Of a DNA stretch of 45,323 nt, positions 36,406 through 45,013 are shown piece by piece; position 1 is the first letter of the stretch, and every line of letters starts with the position of its first letter. The DNA comes from a virus. The notes under the pieces were generated by a model. The model was not told the DNA's origin, did not search any database, and saw only the letters and a program-made list of their open reading frames with translations. The translations under genes and the position numbers were made by a program. The stretch lies in IMG/VR virus record IMGVR_UViG_3300019888_000007, positions 1 to 45,323 of that record; one strand, 5' to 3'.

Positions 36406-37616
36406 CGCGTTTGTATTTGGAGATTTCTTAATCGTGATAACATTCTATCAGCTTTTTCAGCTTCCATATCTCCGGTATTGTTTTTAATAACTGAAGTCAG
36501 AGCGTAACGCAACGCATCCATTCCATGTGAAAATAAGTGGTCTGGCTCATTTAGTATTTTGCCATTTTTATCTGTTAGCCACAAATAATTTCTGTATTCC
36601 TTAATCAAGTTCACACTCCGTTTGGTCATAGATATTCTCTGCGCTTGCACTAAAGAGATGCCATACGCCACCGAGTCTTTTCCTTTTTCCGCTTTGGCAA
36701 TAGAGATTCCATAACTTCCTATTTCATCAATACTTTTAGGTTCTGCACTATCCGCTATTACTAAAGCCGTATCATGATTTTTAAATATATCCGCTATCTG
36801 CTTATTACTCAATCCTTTCTGAAAGGTTATCTCATCTATGATATATCCTCCATTGTAATAATAAATTGCTACGATTGCTGTTGGGTCATTTGTGTAGCCG
36901 AAATCTAATCCATATCTCTCCAATCTTGCTTCGTGCGGAAGCTCATCAATTATCTGCCAACCTTTATAAATTCTCCCTTCCACTTCGCCTAACTGTCCTA
37001 GTCCATAAACTTGCCACCAACCTTTTCGCTCCTTACGAGATTCTATTTCCCTAACCATTTCTACATCAAGAGCTTCGTTATCTTTATAAGTCAGAGTGAT
37101 GAAATCTATATCGTCTCTCTTGCCAAGCATAAACTCATAGAACCAAAACTCATTGGTTGGATTCCAGTCCATCCAAACTATCTTAGCCGTTCTAACAATT
37201 AAGTGATCAGCTTCCGCAAAAGGAAGATTCTGCGCCTCATTGAGAAACAATACATCTCGTCTCGGCCCGTGCGCCTTATCTGAATCAGAACTGTAAAACT
37301 CTATCTTACTTCCTCTCTCAAAAGTATAAGTATGCAAAGTTATATTCCACAACTTATCGTTCCAATATCCCCTATCCTTCATTATATTTTCAAAATCTCT
37401 GATAGCTCCAAGAAATAAATGTGGAAAGCTCTCTGACACAATACTTATGATTTCATTCTCTGTACTCTGGGCATAGTCAATACACCAAATAAGAATGGAA
37501 ATAGTTTTACTAGCAGACGTTCCGCCGGAAACAGCTCTAATCTTCTTTTTAAGACTAAAGATTTTTCGCGTCGCTGTCGTGTTCTGTATCTTGAATTTTC
37601 TTGCTTTCTCCTCCAT
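36402..37616 (-). CDS. terL: Terminase large subunit
   Basis: A 404-residue protein. ATPase domain: Walker A GGTSASKT (31-38) and Walker B DVLFLNEAQ (121-129, with catalytic Glu). C-terminal nuclease: D238 in YGLDFGYTNDPT, D289 in LVIADSAEPK and D367 in HGMDALRYAL, matching a Terminase_3/6C RNase H-like fold. It packages phage DNA into the procapsid. It overlaps the small subunit by 62 nt, with the first ATG giving the best frame. Confidence 0.9.
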   Translation of the reverse strand: MEEKARKFKIQNTTATRKIFSLKKKIRAVSGGTSASKTISILIWCIDYAQSTENEIISIVSESFPHLFLGAIRDFENIMKDRGYWNDKLWNITLHTYTFERGSKIEFYSSDSDKAHGPRRDVLFLNEAQNLPFAEADHLIVRTAKIVWMDWNPTNEFWFYEFMLGKRDDIDFITLTYKDNEALDVEMVREIESRKERKGWWQVYGLGQLGEVEGRIYKGWQIIDELPHEARLERYGLDFGYTNDPTAIVAIYYYNGGYIIDEITFQKGLSNKQIADIFKNHDTALVIADSAEPKSIDEIGSYGISIAKAEKGKDSVAYGISLVQAQRISMTKRSVNLIKEYRNYLWLTDKNGKILNEPDHLFSHGMDALRYALTSVIKNNTGDMEAEKADRMLSRLRNLQIQTR

Positions 37617-37875
37617 AAATAGGAACTGGGATAATCCTTTCTCCCATACTTGTTACATCTGTTTGCGGGTTACCTTCTGCCATCTTAAAGATTTCTATTT
37701 TAGGTATTCCTTCCAACCATTCATCCCTTTCTTCATCAGTCATTCTTGATAAGAATGTTCTTACATATTCTTTCATAGTTGAACCTTTTGGTCTGCCTTT
37801 CAAATTACCTGACTGCCCTTTTTTCCACAACCAAGGTTTCGTATTGTTATCTAACTGTTTATCAGATACTTCCAT
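37555..37875 (-). CDS. terS: Terminase small subunit
   Basis: A 106-residue protein directly upstream of TerL. The KPWLWKKGQSGNLKGRPKGST block (residues about 13-33) is the basic N-terminal region typical of small terminase or DUF5681-like proteins that bind DNA, followed by helices (MKEYVRTFLSRMTDEERDEWL). Promoter 37884-37912 lies 8 nt upstream of its ATG. It recognises the packaging start site on the genome. Confidence 0.75.
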   Translation of the reverse strand: MEVSDKQLDNNTKPWLWKKGQSGNLKGRPKGSTMKEYVRTFLSRMTDEERDEWLEGIPKIEIFKMAEGNPQTDVTSMGERIIPVPIYGGESKKIQDTEHDSDAKNL

Positions 37876-37883
37876 ATCATAAA

Positions 37884-37912
37884 ATTATAACACTTGCTTT
37901 ATTTATTGTAAA
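37884..37912 (-). promoter_or_regulatory. Strong promoter of the packaging/structural operon
   Basis: TTTACA (37907-37912; 5 of 6 bases), 17-nt spacer, TATAAT (37884-37889; 6 of 6). The -10 box ends 8 nt before the ATG at 37875, so the transcript would carry almost no leader. It separates the glycan operon from the packaging operon. Confidence 0.8.
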
Positions 37913-37913
37913 T

Positions 37914-38141
37914 CTAATTACAGCAATTCTCTGCAAGATTTTCTGCCTCCTTTGTTATACTAGCTCCCAATTCCGCAAGTTCGTGGCAACATATATTCAG
38001 TTTCATTACCCCAATATCATCATCTTTCCTATAATAAATAAATGCACCATCTACCTTTTCTTTTAAAAATAAATCCTTAATCTTCTTTTCAAAATATACA
38101 ACTTGTTTATCGGACTTATTTAAATAGGGCGAAGTTATCAT
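37914..38141 (-). CDS. Small hypothetical protein
   Basis: A 75-residue protein. Beta-rich start (QVVYFEKKIKDLF...GAFIYYRKDDD) then helical CCHELAELGASITKEAENLAENCC. Multiple cysteines (ICCHE and NCCN) might bind metal. It is the last gene of the glycan operon, immediately upstream of the packaging promoter. Function unknown. Confidence 0.55.
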   Translation of the reverse strand: MITSPYLNKSDKQVVYFEKKIKDLFLKEKVDGAFIYYRKDDDIGVMKLNICCHELAELGASITKEAENLAENCCN

Positions 38142-38731
38142 GTTAGTTTGTTACTAGCTTCTAATTCCTTCATTTGTTCGGGGCTGATCCAAACCGTACC
38201 CTTCCACTTTATCATATATTCATTTTCCAATCTCATTCTTCTCTGCCCGAATTTTTCTTCCCAAATATCGCTGTGAACTTTTAGATCTGGCTCAAACTCT
38301 GTGTATTTAAATCCATCTAACCACTTTGTTTCTAACATTATCGCTGTATTTTTATCGTGGACTCTGGGGAGATTCGGCAATTCCTTTGTTATGAATTTAC
38401 CCATATAGTGGAAGCAACCTTTGGTCAATACTACATTCCCTTCTGTGGCGAACAATTTATCAAAGAGTGAAATGTCCTTTATGAGAGTGGAATCCATTAA
38501 AAAGATAAACTCTTCGTAATTTTGTTTTCCTCTTTCTATATAGGCGATTTCCCATCCATTCCAATCATTTACAATTATATCATATTGCCGGTCAAAGTAT
38601 GCTAAGTCTGGGTGATAGTTGTCGTTGCTTACGATTAAAATATCGTAGGGTGTCTGCTTGATACTTTCAAGCATTGGGCGCAAAAATGCAGACGTAAATT
38701 TAGAAGTTCCCACGACAATCCCTTTTTTCAT
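38138..38731 (-). CDS. Glycosyltransferase-like protein (GT-A type, tentative)
   Basis: A 197-residue protein. The N-terminus (GIVVGTSKFTSAFLRPMLESIKQTPYDILIVSND) is similar to a nucleotide-sugar-binding GT-A domain, and FLMDSTLIKD may be the metal-binding D-x-D-like segment. It stands at the end of an operon of sugar genes, overlapping its neighbours by 4 nt. No firm family. Confidence 0.45.
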   Translation of the reverse strand: MKKGIVVGTSKFTSAFLRPMLESIKQTPYDILIVSNDNYHPDLAYFDRQYDIIVNDWNGWEIAYIERGKQNYEEFIFLMDSTLIKDISLFDKLFATEGNVVLTKGCFHYMGKFITKELPNLPRVHDKNTAIMLETKWLDGFKYTEFEPDLKVHSDIWEEKFGQRRMRLENEYMIKWKGTVWISPEQMKELEASNKLT

Positions 38732-39477
38732 AGTGTTTGTAAAATGTCTGGTAATCCTACCCGTTTTATAATCCTATACCCATCTTTTTCAATTACTTTC
38801 TTTAGTGCTTCGGCTATATCTTTTCTGGTGGCGAAAAATTCTCCGTGGGTAGAGTATCTTCTATCAATAAATATATCGTGAGTGTCCTTTAGAGCTTCTT
38901 TCATTATTTCCCTATCTTTATCTCCATGCCATTCACCCCTAAAGTGTTTTACTAAATTAAGATATGGCTTAAACTTTGTTAATATCTGCCCTTCCATTCC
39001 TTCTGTATCACTTTTAAGTAAGTCTATCTGCGGGAACTCATATCTGTCCATTATGTCCTTTAGAGTGGATGCCTTGACCTTTATCTCGCCTATTTTCTCT
39101 GAACCCATTGGAGAGAATAAGTCCCACCTGAAATTGCCGTCCACGTGGTGATTGCCCTGCCACTTACAGACATTAAAAGTAACTTCCTTTCGGTCATCTC
39201 CGATTATGGCTTCTTCCACATAGATTAGTTTGTTATCGGTGTTTAGCTTGGCGTACTTCATTAATTCTGGTTCGGGTTCGCAGACTAGGATCTTTGCTTC
39301 AAGGAAATACTTTTGAAATTGAACGCTGGCCGCCCCTAAATTTGCTCCTAAATCCACTATAAAAAATATTTGCTTGTCATAGTCAAAGAGTTCGGCGATA
39401 CGGTATTCATCTTCAAGAATTACCGCCTCATAGTGGGCGGTAGCACATAGCTCAAGTTCGGGGGAATGTTTAAGCAT
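38728..39477 (-). CDS. FkbM-family methyltransferase
   Basis: A 249-residue protein from ATG 39477 (MLKHSPELELCATAHYEAV...), preferred because it overlaps the upstream stop by 8 nt rather than the 107 nt of the longer frame. SAM motif FIVDLGANLGAASVQF (about 39-54), CEPEPELMKYAKLN (motif II) and the FkbM block PQIDLLKSDTEGMEGQILTKF. FkbM enzymes O-methylate sugars and related hydroxyl groups. Here it likely methylates a glycan made by the neighbouring enzymes. Confidence 0.85.
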   Translation of the reverse strand: MLKHSPELELCATAHYEAVILEDEYRIAELFDYDKQIFFIVDLGANLGAASVQFQKYFLEAKILVCEPEPELMKYAKLNTDNKLIYVEEAIIGDDRKEVTFNVCKWQGNHHVDGNFRWDLFSPMGSEKIGEIKVKASTLKDIMDRYEFPQIDLLKSDTEGMEGQILTKFKPYLNLVKHFRGEWHGDKDREIMKEALKDTHDIFIDRRYSTHGEFFATRKDIAEALKKVIEKDGYRIIKRVGLPDILQTL

Positions 39478-40339
39478 TTTCTTTTGTTGTTTTATAAAAC
39501 TGTAAATGAATATCCCCCGTAGTAGTAAGATAATTTCTTTGACTGTGGTACGAATAGTGGACGAGTAGAGCATCACCGCAAAAGAAATTGGGACGATTAA
39601 GGGCTTCAGGGATTTGATAAGCGAGCTGTGGTTCTTCTATGTAGCCGGGACGTAATTTATCTTTGCCAAACCAACATATACAACAAATAGAGAATCGTTC
39701 GTAATCAGAAAGTGTCCGGCTAGGCAAATAGTAAGCACTTAAAGTTCCTTCAAGATAATGTTTTTTGAAAGTGTTGTGGATGTGATCTGCAAATCTACCA
39801 TCAGAATAATTAAATGGGTCAAGGTAAGCGTAGTCAGGGTCTGCCTTTGTATATCGTCTCACCCTACCGGCCTCCTCGCTCAAAGCCCCATTATCCTGAT
39901 GCCACGAATTACAAATTGTGCTATTGACTATGTTCGGGTAAATCAGAAAAGCGTTAGGATTGTCTATTCGGGCTTTGCATATCTTTTCTATTGCGTCATC
40001 GGCGCACCAGATTATATCGTCATCAAACCTTATGTAAATCGTATCGTCATCGTGGGTATTCACGAAGAACTTATGAGTTTGCAAGGCGTTGTAGGTTTCC
40101 CAAGTAGGTGTAATAGGTTCGCCTAATCTATAAATCTTAACTTTCGGGTTCTCATTTGCCATACTTTCCAAGTAAGCGATGTCGTTGACATCCACAGTAT
40201 TTAACCAAAGTTGGATGTTATCTATTATCCCTTCTGCAATTTTTCTATAAAGAAACTTCTTGAATACAGAAAGATATTTCTCCCGTCCTGCGGGAATTAC
40301 CACCACCACCTTGTATTCCTGCCCAGAGTGTTTTATCAT
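39470..40339 (-). CDS. Glycosyltransferase, GT-A type with DDD motif
   Basis: A 289-residue protein. It has VVVIPAGREKYLSVFKKF at the N-terminus and YIRFDDDIIW (about residues 102-111), the DxD metal site of a GT-A sugar transferase. Overlaps both neighbours by a few bases. It would use an NDP-sugar from this operon. The acceptor is not known; surface glycan of host or virion are options. Confidence 0.75.
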   Translation of the reverse strand: MIKHSGQEYKVVVVIPAGREKYLSVFKKFLYRKIAEGIIDNIQLWLNTVDVNDIAYLESMANENPKVKIYRLGEPITPTWETYNALQTHKFFVNTHDDDTIYIRFDDDIIWCADDAIEKICKARIDNPNAFLIYPNIVNSTICNSWHQDNGALSEEAGRVRRYTKADPDYAYLDPFNYSDGRFADHIHNTFKKHYLEGTLSAYYLPSRTLSDYERFSICCICWFGKDKLRPGYIEEPQLAYQIPEALNRPNFFCGDALLVHYSYHSQRNYLTTTGDIHLQFYKTTKENA

Positions 40340-41064
40340 TTCCTTCTATAATCGAACTCACCAGTCTTAATAAATTTAGAACTTTCTATGTCTTGTGGCT
40401 TCATCCACGGCGCTGTTGCACCATATTTCAATTCTAGTGGGGTAAATTTGCGAGCTATACTCAATCCACAACGATAGGGCAAGCGCGCTCCGTGTACGTC
40501 TTTGTTTGTTCCTAAATTAAGTATATCATAGCCCATTTCCTTGAAATCATTGACTAATTGCCGTTCTGGCGGGCAAAATACCCAGCCATCTTTTACCTCA
40601 TAAGATATATTAGAATAACCTAAAGCATCCTCTGTTGGTAAAAGGTTCGTGTCGTGAAAAACAAAAATAGTCTTGTCCGTGATAATACCTGCTCGGCGAA
40701 GGTTTTGAAACGCGCAAAGTTCCGCTTCGTATGCGTGGCAGTCGAAGAATACCAAATCAACCGGCTCATTGCCTAAATCTTCAGGAGTTACATCTGCTGT
40801 GTTTTTAACAATTACAACGTGGTTGTCTCCTTGTTTTGGAGTAACACCATCAACACCCCAATCAACAGTATAGACCGTGCCATTATCTATTGCTTCACAA
40901 AAGTTTCTAGCGCTATATCCCGGTACACCACCAAACTCTAAAATTCGCCTAATGCGGGTAACTCGTATCAAAGCAAACAATAACAATGCCTCATCGTCTT
41001 GGATAGGTCCGGGGCTACTCTGCTCATCACTTTGGGTTAAGTGATTTAAGTTATAGACAACCAT
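40336..41064 (-). CDS. Class I SAM-dependent methyltransferase
   Basis: A 242-residue protein from ATG 41064 (MVVYNLNHLTQSDEQSS...), overlapping the upstream gene by 19 nt; an 11-residue-longer ATG start exists. The SAM motif is ILEFGGVPGYSARNFCEAI, with VYTVDWG and DLVFFDCHAYEAELCAFQNL. This is the Methyltransf_24 or related class. It probably modifies sugar or a small molecule in the glycan pathway. Confidence 0.75.
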   Translation of the reverse strand: MVVYNLNHLTQSDEQSSPGPIQDDEALLLFALIRVTRIRRILEFGGVPGYSARNFCEAIDNGTVYTVDWGVDGVTPKQGDNHVVIVKNTADVTPEDLGNEPVDLVFFDCHAYEAELCAFQNLRRAGIITDKTIFVFHDTNLLPTEDALGYSNISYEVKDGWVFCPPERQLVNDFKEMGYDILNLGTNKDVHGARLPYRCGLSIARKFTPLELKYGATAPWMKPQDIESSKFIKTGEFDYRRK

Positions 41065-41924
41065 TTTTTTCTTTTTTCCAAAAATTGTAAATACCAATCA
41101 TCATAAATTCCCTGCCAGTATTCTTCCAACTTTCTTATTCCAACAGCTTCTTTCTCTAAAGAAGTAAAAACATTGCTTGCTCGCAGATGATTTACTTTTG
41201 CATAACCACTAACAATTCCCCAATTTAACTTGGCAAAATCTTTTACTATCTCAAGCCCGCCAAATATGTCATCGAAGCGTTCTGCACCTTTATACTGTCC
41301 GACTGGAGCAAAATAAATGTAAGGCAATGCTTCCCGCTTAAAGCAGAGGTTCATCCCACACATCGGGAAGAAAATCCCCTTTGGTATTACACCCTTATAG
41401 TAGAAGGGTTTAAAGTCTTTTGGTGTTAAGAGTTGAGTTGGCGCATCATAGTCCGGTGTCCCCTCCCACACACCATGACTTAACATACAAGGGGCTTCTT
41501 CACGCACTTGATATGGAAATCCGCGAGTGTAGCAATCTGTTGCTGTTGAGAGCCAAGAAATTGGAACTCTCTTATTGAGTTGGTCTATGTGGTCTTGAAT
41601 CGGATCGCCGATTGGGAAACAGTCATCATCGGTAGTAAAAATATACTCTACATCAGGTAGATTTAGGGCAATATGTAAAAATCCTAATTGGCGAACTCCG
41701 GCGCATTTATTTGAAACCAACTCTGTCTCAAAAAACTTACTTTGTAAGCTTTGCTCTTTATTGATACTAAAAAAATCTATAAATGGAATATCCCCGCTAT
41801 CATTTACTAAAATAAATTCCACATTGTGTTTATTAAATACTTCCTTCCAAGAATCTAAAAATACTTGTATTGTTTCTGGGCGAATTGTGGGAACAACTAC
41901 CGCTATCGTTTTATTACCTATCAT
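41046..41924 (-). CDS. Glycosyltransferase / GT75-like (reversibly glycosylated polypeptide-like)
   Basis: A 292-residue protein from ATG 41924 (MIGNKTIAVVVPTIRPETIQ...); an upstream TTG would add three residues. A GT-A fold is shown by VVVPTIRPE and the EYIFTTDDDCFP metal motif (about residues 92-103). The pattern of DDDCFP plus FPMCGMNLCFKREALP resembles GT75-type mutases and transferases that act on UDP-arabinose or related sugars. The cupin and SDR neighbours are compatible with nucleotide-sugar chemistry. Exact donor unknown. Confidence 0.65.
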   Translation of the reverse strand: MIGNKTIAVVVPTIRPETIQVFLDSWKEVFNKHNVEFILVNDSGDIPFIDFFSINKEQSLQSKFFETELVSNKCAGVRQLGFLHIALNLPDVEYIFTTDDDCFPIGDPIQDHIDQLNKRVPISWLSTATDCYTRGFPYQVREEAPCMLSHGVWEGTPDYDAPTQLLTPKDFKPFYYKGVIPKGIFFPMCGMNLCFKREALPYIYFAPVGQYKGAERFDDIFGGLEIVKDFAKLNWGIVSGYAKVNHLRASNVFTSLEKEAVGIRKLEEYWQGIYDDWYLQFLEKRKKWLSIT

Positions 41925-42240
41925 AATTTTCAAAGATACACCAAAACTTTAAATCAGATGTTCCATCGTTATATACTTTATGAAACGAATTCCGAGGGAT
42001 TACAAACACTTGTCCCGCCTCGCACCTTTCTTTAGTGTCGCCTATTTCTATTTCACCATCTCCTGAAATAAAAATATAAACTTCGTCCGAATCGTGCGAG
42101 TGTCCTTTGGTATTATGAGTTGGATGAAGCTCGGTTAAGGAAAGAGTTAAAGCCGGTTGCTTTAAGTCATAGACATTATAAACGTCTGTTGAACGAATTA
42201 ACTTTGCTTTTGTTTTATAGGTCTCTATGTTCATAGCCAT
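41914..42240 (-). CDS. Cupin-domain sugar isomerase-like protein
   Basis: A 108-residue small cupin. Motif 1 GHSHDSDEVYIFISGDGEIEIG (about residues 46-67) and motif 2 around PRNSFHKVYN, with the metal-binding His/Glu set. Next to an NDP-sugar dehydratase, such cupins often act as sugar 3,4-ketoisomerases or epimerases, but a general cupin role cannot be excluded. It starts ATG 42240, overlapping the SDR stop by 10 nt. Confidence 0.7.
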   Translation of the reverse strand: MAMNIETYKTKAKLIRSTDVYNVYDLKQPALTLSLTELHPTHNTKGHSHDSDEVYIFISGDGEIEIGDTKERCEAGQVFVIPRNSFHKVYNDGTSDLKFWCIFENYDR

Positions 42241-43247
42241 TTTGCGTTTTCAGGTTTCAATGTCCATTCCACTGTTTTCTTTAAACTCTGCTCCAAACTA
42301 TACGGAAAAGTAAAACCCCTTGATTTCAGTTTCTCTCCCGAAAGCGAATAACGTAAATCATGGCCGGGGCGACTACTGTGAAAATTTACAAGTTCGTATT
42401 TTAATTCTTTTCCCATAATCTTTGCTATCCTCTGCGCCATTTCTAAATTATTTACCTCTTCATCAGCAATTATGTTCCAACAACCAAGAGAGGAATCTAT
42501 CTTGTCCAGTTTCTCATCTGTTTTCTCTAAAATGAAATGGAGAGCTTGGGCGATGTTTCTGGCATGAATATAAAACCTTGACCCTGCCCTTGTCTGTTCA
42601 GGATTGGAGTGTATCTTCATTGTAGTTCCATTTAAAATACTTTTAATGCAGAGAGGCACAAACTTTTCGGGATGTTGCCTTTCACCGATTACATTCGCAC
42701 TATTAGTGATATTTATAGGTATTCCGTAAGTGTTAGCATAAGCCCTGCATATAGACTCTTGGCAATCCTTACTAGCAGAGTACGGATTTGCCGCATTATG
42801 CCTATCGCCTTCCTTGTAATTCACTCCCTCTGGTGCAACCGAGAAAACCTCGTCGGTAGAAAATTGTATAAACTTCTTTAATCCCTTTAATTCTCTAGCC
42901 CATTCCAACATATTCAAAACTAATTTAACATTGTTTTCTATAAAAGGGACTGGATTGGCGATACTTCTATCTACATGGCTTTCACTGGCAAGGTTTAAGA
43001 TATAGTCCACTTCGCCGATTTCTTGCTTAACTCCATGAGAGAGAGGTTGCTGTAAATCCACCGCGAACATCTTAACTCTGTTAGCGTCAAATGCTTTGAT
43101 ATCCCGCAGTCTATCCATACCGCTTGCGGCGTAGGTCATTTTATCCAGTACGATAATCTCCCAATCCGTATTCTTCAAAAAGTGTTCCACCAAATGATGA
43201 GCAACGAAGCCACATCCGCCCGTACAGATAATCTTTGTTTTATTCAT
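42231..43247 (-). CDS. NAD-dependent sugar-nucleotide dehydratase (dTDP-glucose 4,6-dehydratase-like)
   Basis: A 338-residue extended SDR. Rossmann motif GGCGFVAHHLV (10-20), ASESHVDRSI (about 88-97), STDEV (130-134) and the catalytic YxxxK (Y156, K160; NPYSASKDCQES). This order and the T-D-E triad match RmlB-type enzymes, which convert an NDP-glucose to its 4-keto-6-deoxy form, the first step to many deoxysugars. It stands beside a cytidylyltransferase and a HAD phosphatase, so the nucleotide may be dTDP or CDP. It overlaps the HAD gene by 8 nt. Confidence 0.85.
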   Translation of the reverse strand: MNKTKIICTGGCGFVAHHLVEHFLKNTDWEIIVLDKMTYAASGMDRLRDIKAFDANRVKMFAVDLQQPLSHGVKQEIGEVDYILNLASESHVDRSIANPVPFIENNVKLVLNMLEWARELKGLKKFIQFSTDEVFSVAPEGVNYKEGDRHNAANPYSASKDCQESICRAYANTYGIPINITNSANVIGERQHPEKFVPLCIKSILNGTTMKIHSNPEQTRAGSRFYIHARNIAQALHFILEKTDEKLDKIDSSLGCWNIIADEEVNNLEMAQRIAKIMGKELKYELVNFHSSRPGHDLRYSLSGEKLKSRGFTFPYSLEQSLKKTVEWTLKPENAKWL

Positions 43248-43893
43248 ATTGTTTCAATTTTAGCATTAAATCACTAGGTTTTTCAACCTGCACAACGGGC
43301 ATAACTCCTATCACACTCTCATCATTTCCGCCTTTCATGAGTTTATCTCCGAAGTATACACAATCTTTTTTATTCCACCCCATTTGACGTATAAAGCGTT
43401 CTATGTTCTTGCCCTTCGTGCCGTCCTTTCTAGTGTAGTCTAAACAGGTCGTTCCAGCTATTCTACATTCTAACTTATTATTTAAAAATGGTTTGTCTTT
43501 CAGAATCTTCTCTCGTATCTTACTTGTGGGATCGTATGCCTTTTTCAATTCTATGGGGGCGTGATGTCCCACTAAACTCAATGCTATCAGACAACCTCTA
43601 TCATCTATCATATCTGGCTTGACTTCCACTATTTTATTTATGTGGTTTAGTATCTTTTTCTTTTCATTTTCTGTTAAAGTCTTTTTCCATAAATGGGTAT
43701 CATTGCCCGATTGTGCCATTGTGATACAATCCAAGTTCTTTAACTGATCCCTCATTCTTTCTTTCTCTGCGCCGCTTATCACTACAATATCATGAGTTCT
43801 TCCTAGATGTTGTAATACCTCTAACATTTTATCTGAAATATCCTGTCGGGATTCACAAACAGTATTGTCCATATCTAGGAAGAGGTGTTTCAC
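43240..43893 (-). CDS. HAD-superfamily phosphohydrolase / phosphomannomutase-like
   Basis: A 217-residue protein. HAD motif I DMDNT (7-11) at the N-terminus; VVISGAEKERMRDQL resembles the phosphomannomutase-type cap; DCVYFGDKLMKGGNDESVIG is the conserved motif IV (GDx...GGND). It would act on a sugar phosphate before activation to an NDP-sugar. It overlaps the cytidylyltransferase and the dehydratase genes by 4-8 nt, pointing to one pathway. Confidence 0.8.
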   Translation of the reverse strand: MKHLFLDMDNTVCESRQDISDKMLEVLQHLGRTHDIVVISGAEKERMRDQLKNLDCITMAQSGNDTHLWKKTLTENEKKKILNHINKIVEVKPDMIDDRGCLIALSLVGHHAPIELKKAYDPTSKIREKILKDKPFLNNKLECRIAGTTCLDYTRKDGTKGKNIERFIRQMGWNKKDCVYFGDKLMKGGNDESVIGVMPVVQVEKPSDLMLKLKQYE

Positions 43894-44291
43894 GACTTTT
43901 TTATACGTTCTCGTAAATTACTTGAACTAAAACTATGTTTTCTATCGTTATAAATTATTTTTAAGTCCGGCAGTTTATCACGAGAGTAATTGGGTTTGCC
44001 CTGCCAATCTTTACCCATAAATCTCACATCAGGTTTAATACTCACTAATAAATTATATAAATCCTCTTCGGTATCGTAAGGTATTATCTCGTCTATGAAT
44101 TTACACGCTCGCAGTTGCATATATCTTTCAAAGGAAGTCTGTATAGGACGGTTTTTTTCTTCTCTTTCTATATGGGGGTTTATATGAAGTCCTACAATGA
44201 GGTAGTCGCAGTCCTTTTTGCATTCTTCAAACATAATCAGATGCCCCGCGTGCATTAAGTCCATTGCCCCGGCTGTAAAACCTTTGATCAT
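43890..44291 (-). CDS. Cytidylyltransferase-like nucleotidyltransferase
   Basis: A 133-residue protein. Signature GAMDLMHAGHLIMFEECKK (8-26; HAGH at 14-17) and FSSSNLRERIKKS at the C-terminus, the two ATP/CTP-binding motifs of TagD/RfaE-type nucleotidyltransferases. It activates a sugar or polyol phosphate as a nucleotide diphosphate. First enzyme of the glycan operon in the direction of transcription. Confidence 0.85.
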   Translation of the reverse strand: MIKGFTAGAMDLMHAGHLIMFEECKKDCDYLIVGLHINPHIEREEKNRPIQTSFERYMQLRACKFIDEIIPYDTEEDLYNLLVSIKPDVRFMGKDWQGKPNYSRDKLPDLKIIYNDRKHSFSSSNLRERIKKS

Positions 44292-44443
44292 TTTCCTTCT
44301 TCCTTTTCTATCTTCGGCGGCGCTAACATCATATTTATCTTCTGCAACAATAAAGCTACTACCATAGCTTCTCCTCCCATAATTTGAGCTTTACTTATGA
44401 GCAAAGATATGTTTTTTAAATCTTCTGGGGTAAATTCTTTCAT
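44288..44443 (-). CDS. Small helical hypothetical protein
   Basis: A 51-residue protein from ATG 44443 (MKEFTPEDLKNISLLISKAQ...). A frame extending 35 residues upstream would overlap another small gene, so the shorter start is taken. It is mostly helical with Met-rich stretch (MGGEAMVV...MML). Its stop overlaps the cytidylyltransferase start. Function unknown. Confidence 0.55.
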   Translation of the reverse strand: MKEFTPEDLKNISLLISKAQIMGGEAMVVALLLQKINMMLAPPKIEKEEGK

Positions 44444-44445
44444 GT

Positions 44446-44625
44446 TTATATTATAAAACTTTTTAGTAAATTCCACAATCTCGCCGACCAAGAGATTGGT
44501 TTTGATTCTACAACTTTTGGTGTAGGTATGGGTGGAGTTTTTGACCATTCAACGAGTGCTTCAAGATTTGCTCTTTTTTGAATCTCATCTTTTATTTGCC
44601 AAGAATATGGATTAAATTCTTTCAT
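44446..44625 (-). CDS. Small hypothetical protein (MKEFNP family, copy B)
   Basis: A 59-residue protein homologous to 4601-4774 (shared MKEFNP, IKDEIQKRANLE, LVEWSK, PPIPTPK). ATG 44625 overlaps the upstream stop. C-terminus ends LLKSFII, hydrophobic, versus FLKSFLV in copy A. Function unknown. Confidence 0.6.
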   Translation of the reverse strand: MKEFNPYSWQIKDEIQKRANLEALVEWSKTPPIPTPKVVESKPISWSARLWNLLKSFII

Positions 44626-44762
44626 TTTAATAAATCTATATATGGTTTTTTAATAAGTTTGAAACCACCCTTTTTAGAACCGACCCAAATTATCTGCCTT
44701 TTACCTGTTTTTAAGTATCTTATTTTTGCTTCCTTGTAACTATCAATAAATTTCTTTTTCAT
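44622..44762 (-). CDS. Small basic hypothetical protein
   Basis: A 46-residue very basic protein (MKKKFIDSYKEAKIRYLKTG...), in the same slot as 4771-4974 but not clearly homologous. The ATGA overlap with the next gene supports translation. No family. Confidence 0.5.
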   Translation of the reverse strand: MKKKFIDSYKEAKIRYLKTGKRQIIWVGSKKGGFKLIKKPYIDLLK

Positions 44763-44768
44763 TTTAAT

Positions 44769-44987
44769 TTACTTCTTAATTGAATTTGTTTTTTTTCTAT
44801 CCAGTACAGGAACAAATCCTATAATCGTATTATCAATAATTTCACGACCTTCTGAAACTTCTTTTAAGTGAGACAACAACCATTGGTAATCTGCTAAATT
44901 TTCAAAACTCAATTCAAGAATTGAAAACGCCAATTTTCTTTGTCCGCTTATATATCCTTGACTATACTTGTTTTCTTCCTCTTTCAT
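44769..44987 (-). CDS. Small hypothetical protein (MKEEENKYSQG family, copy B)
   Basis: A 72-residue homologue of 5137-5343 with the same first about 58 residues and a different C-terminus (VPVLDRKKTNSIKK). Helical, no domain known. The start is preceded by TCTTTTAATCTACACAA-type leader shared with copy A. Confidence 0.6.
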   Translation of the reverse strand: MKEEENKYSQGYISGQRKLAFSILELSFENLADYQWLLSHLKEVSEGREIIDNTIIGFVPVLDRKKTNSIKK

Positions 44988-45013
44988 TTTCTTTTAATCT
45001 ACACAATTAACTT

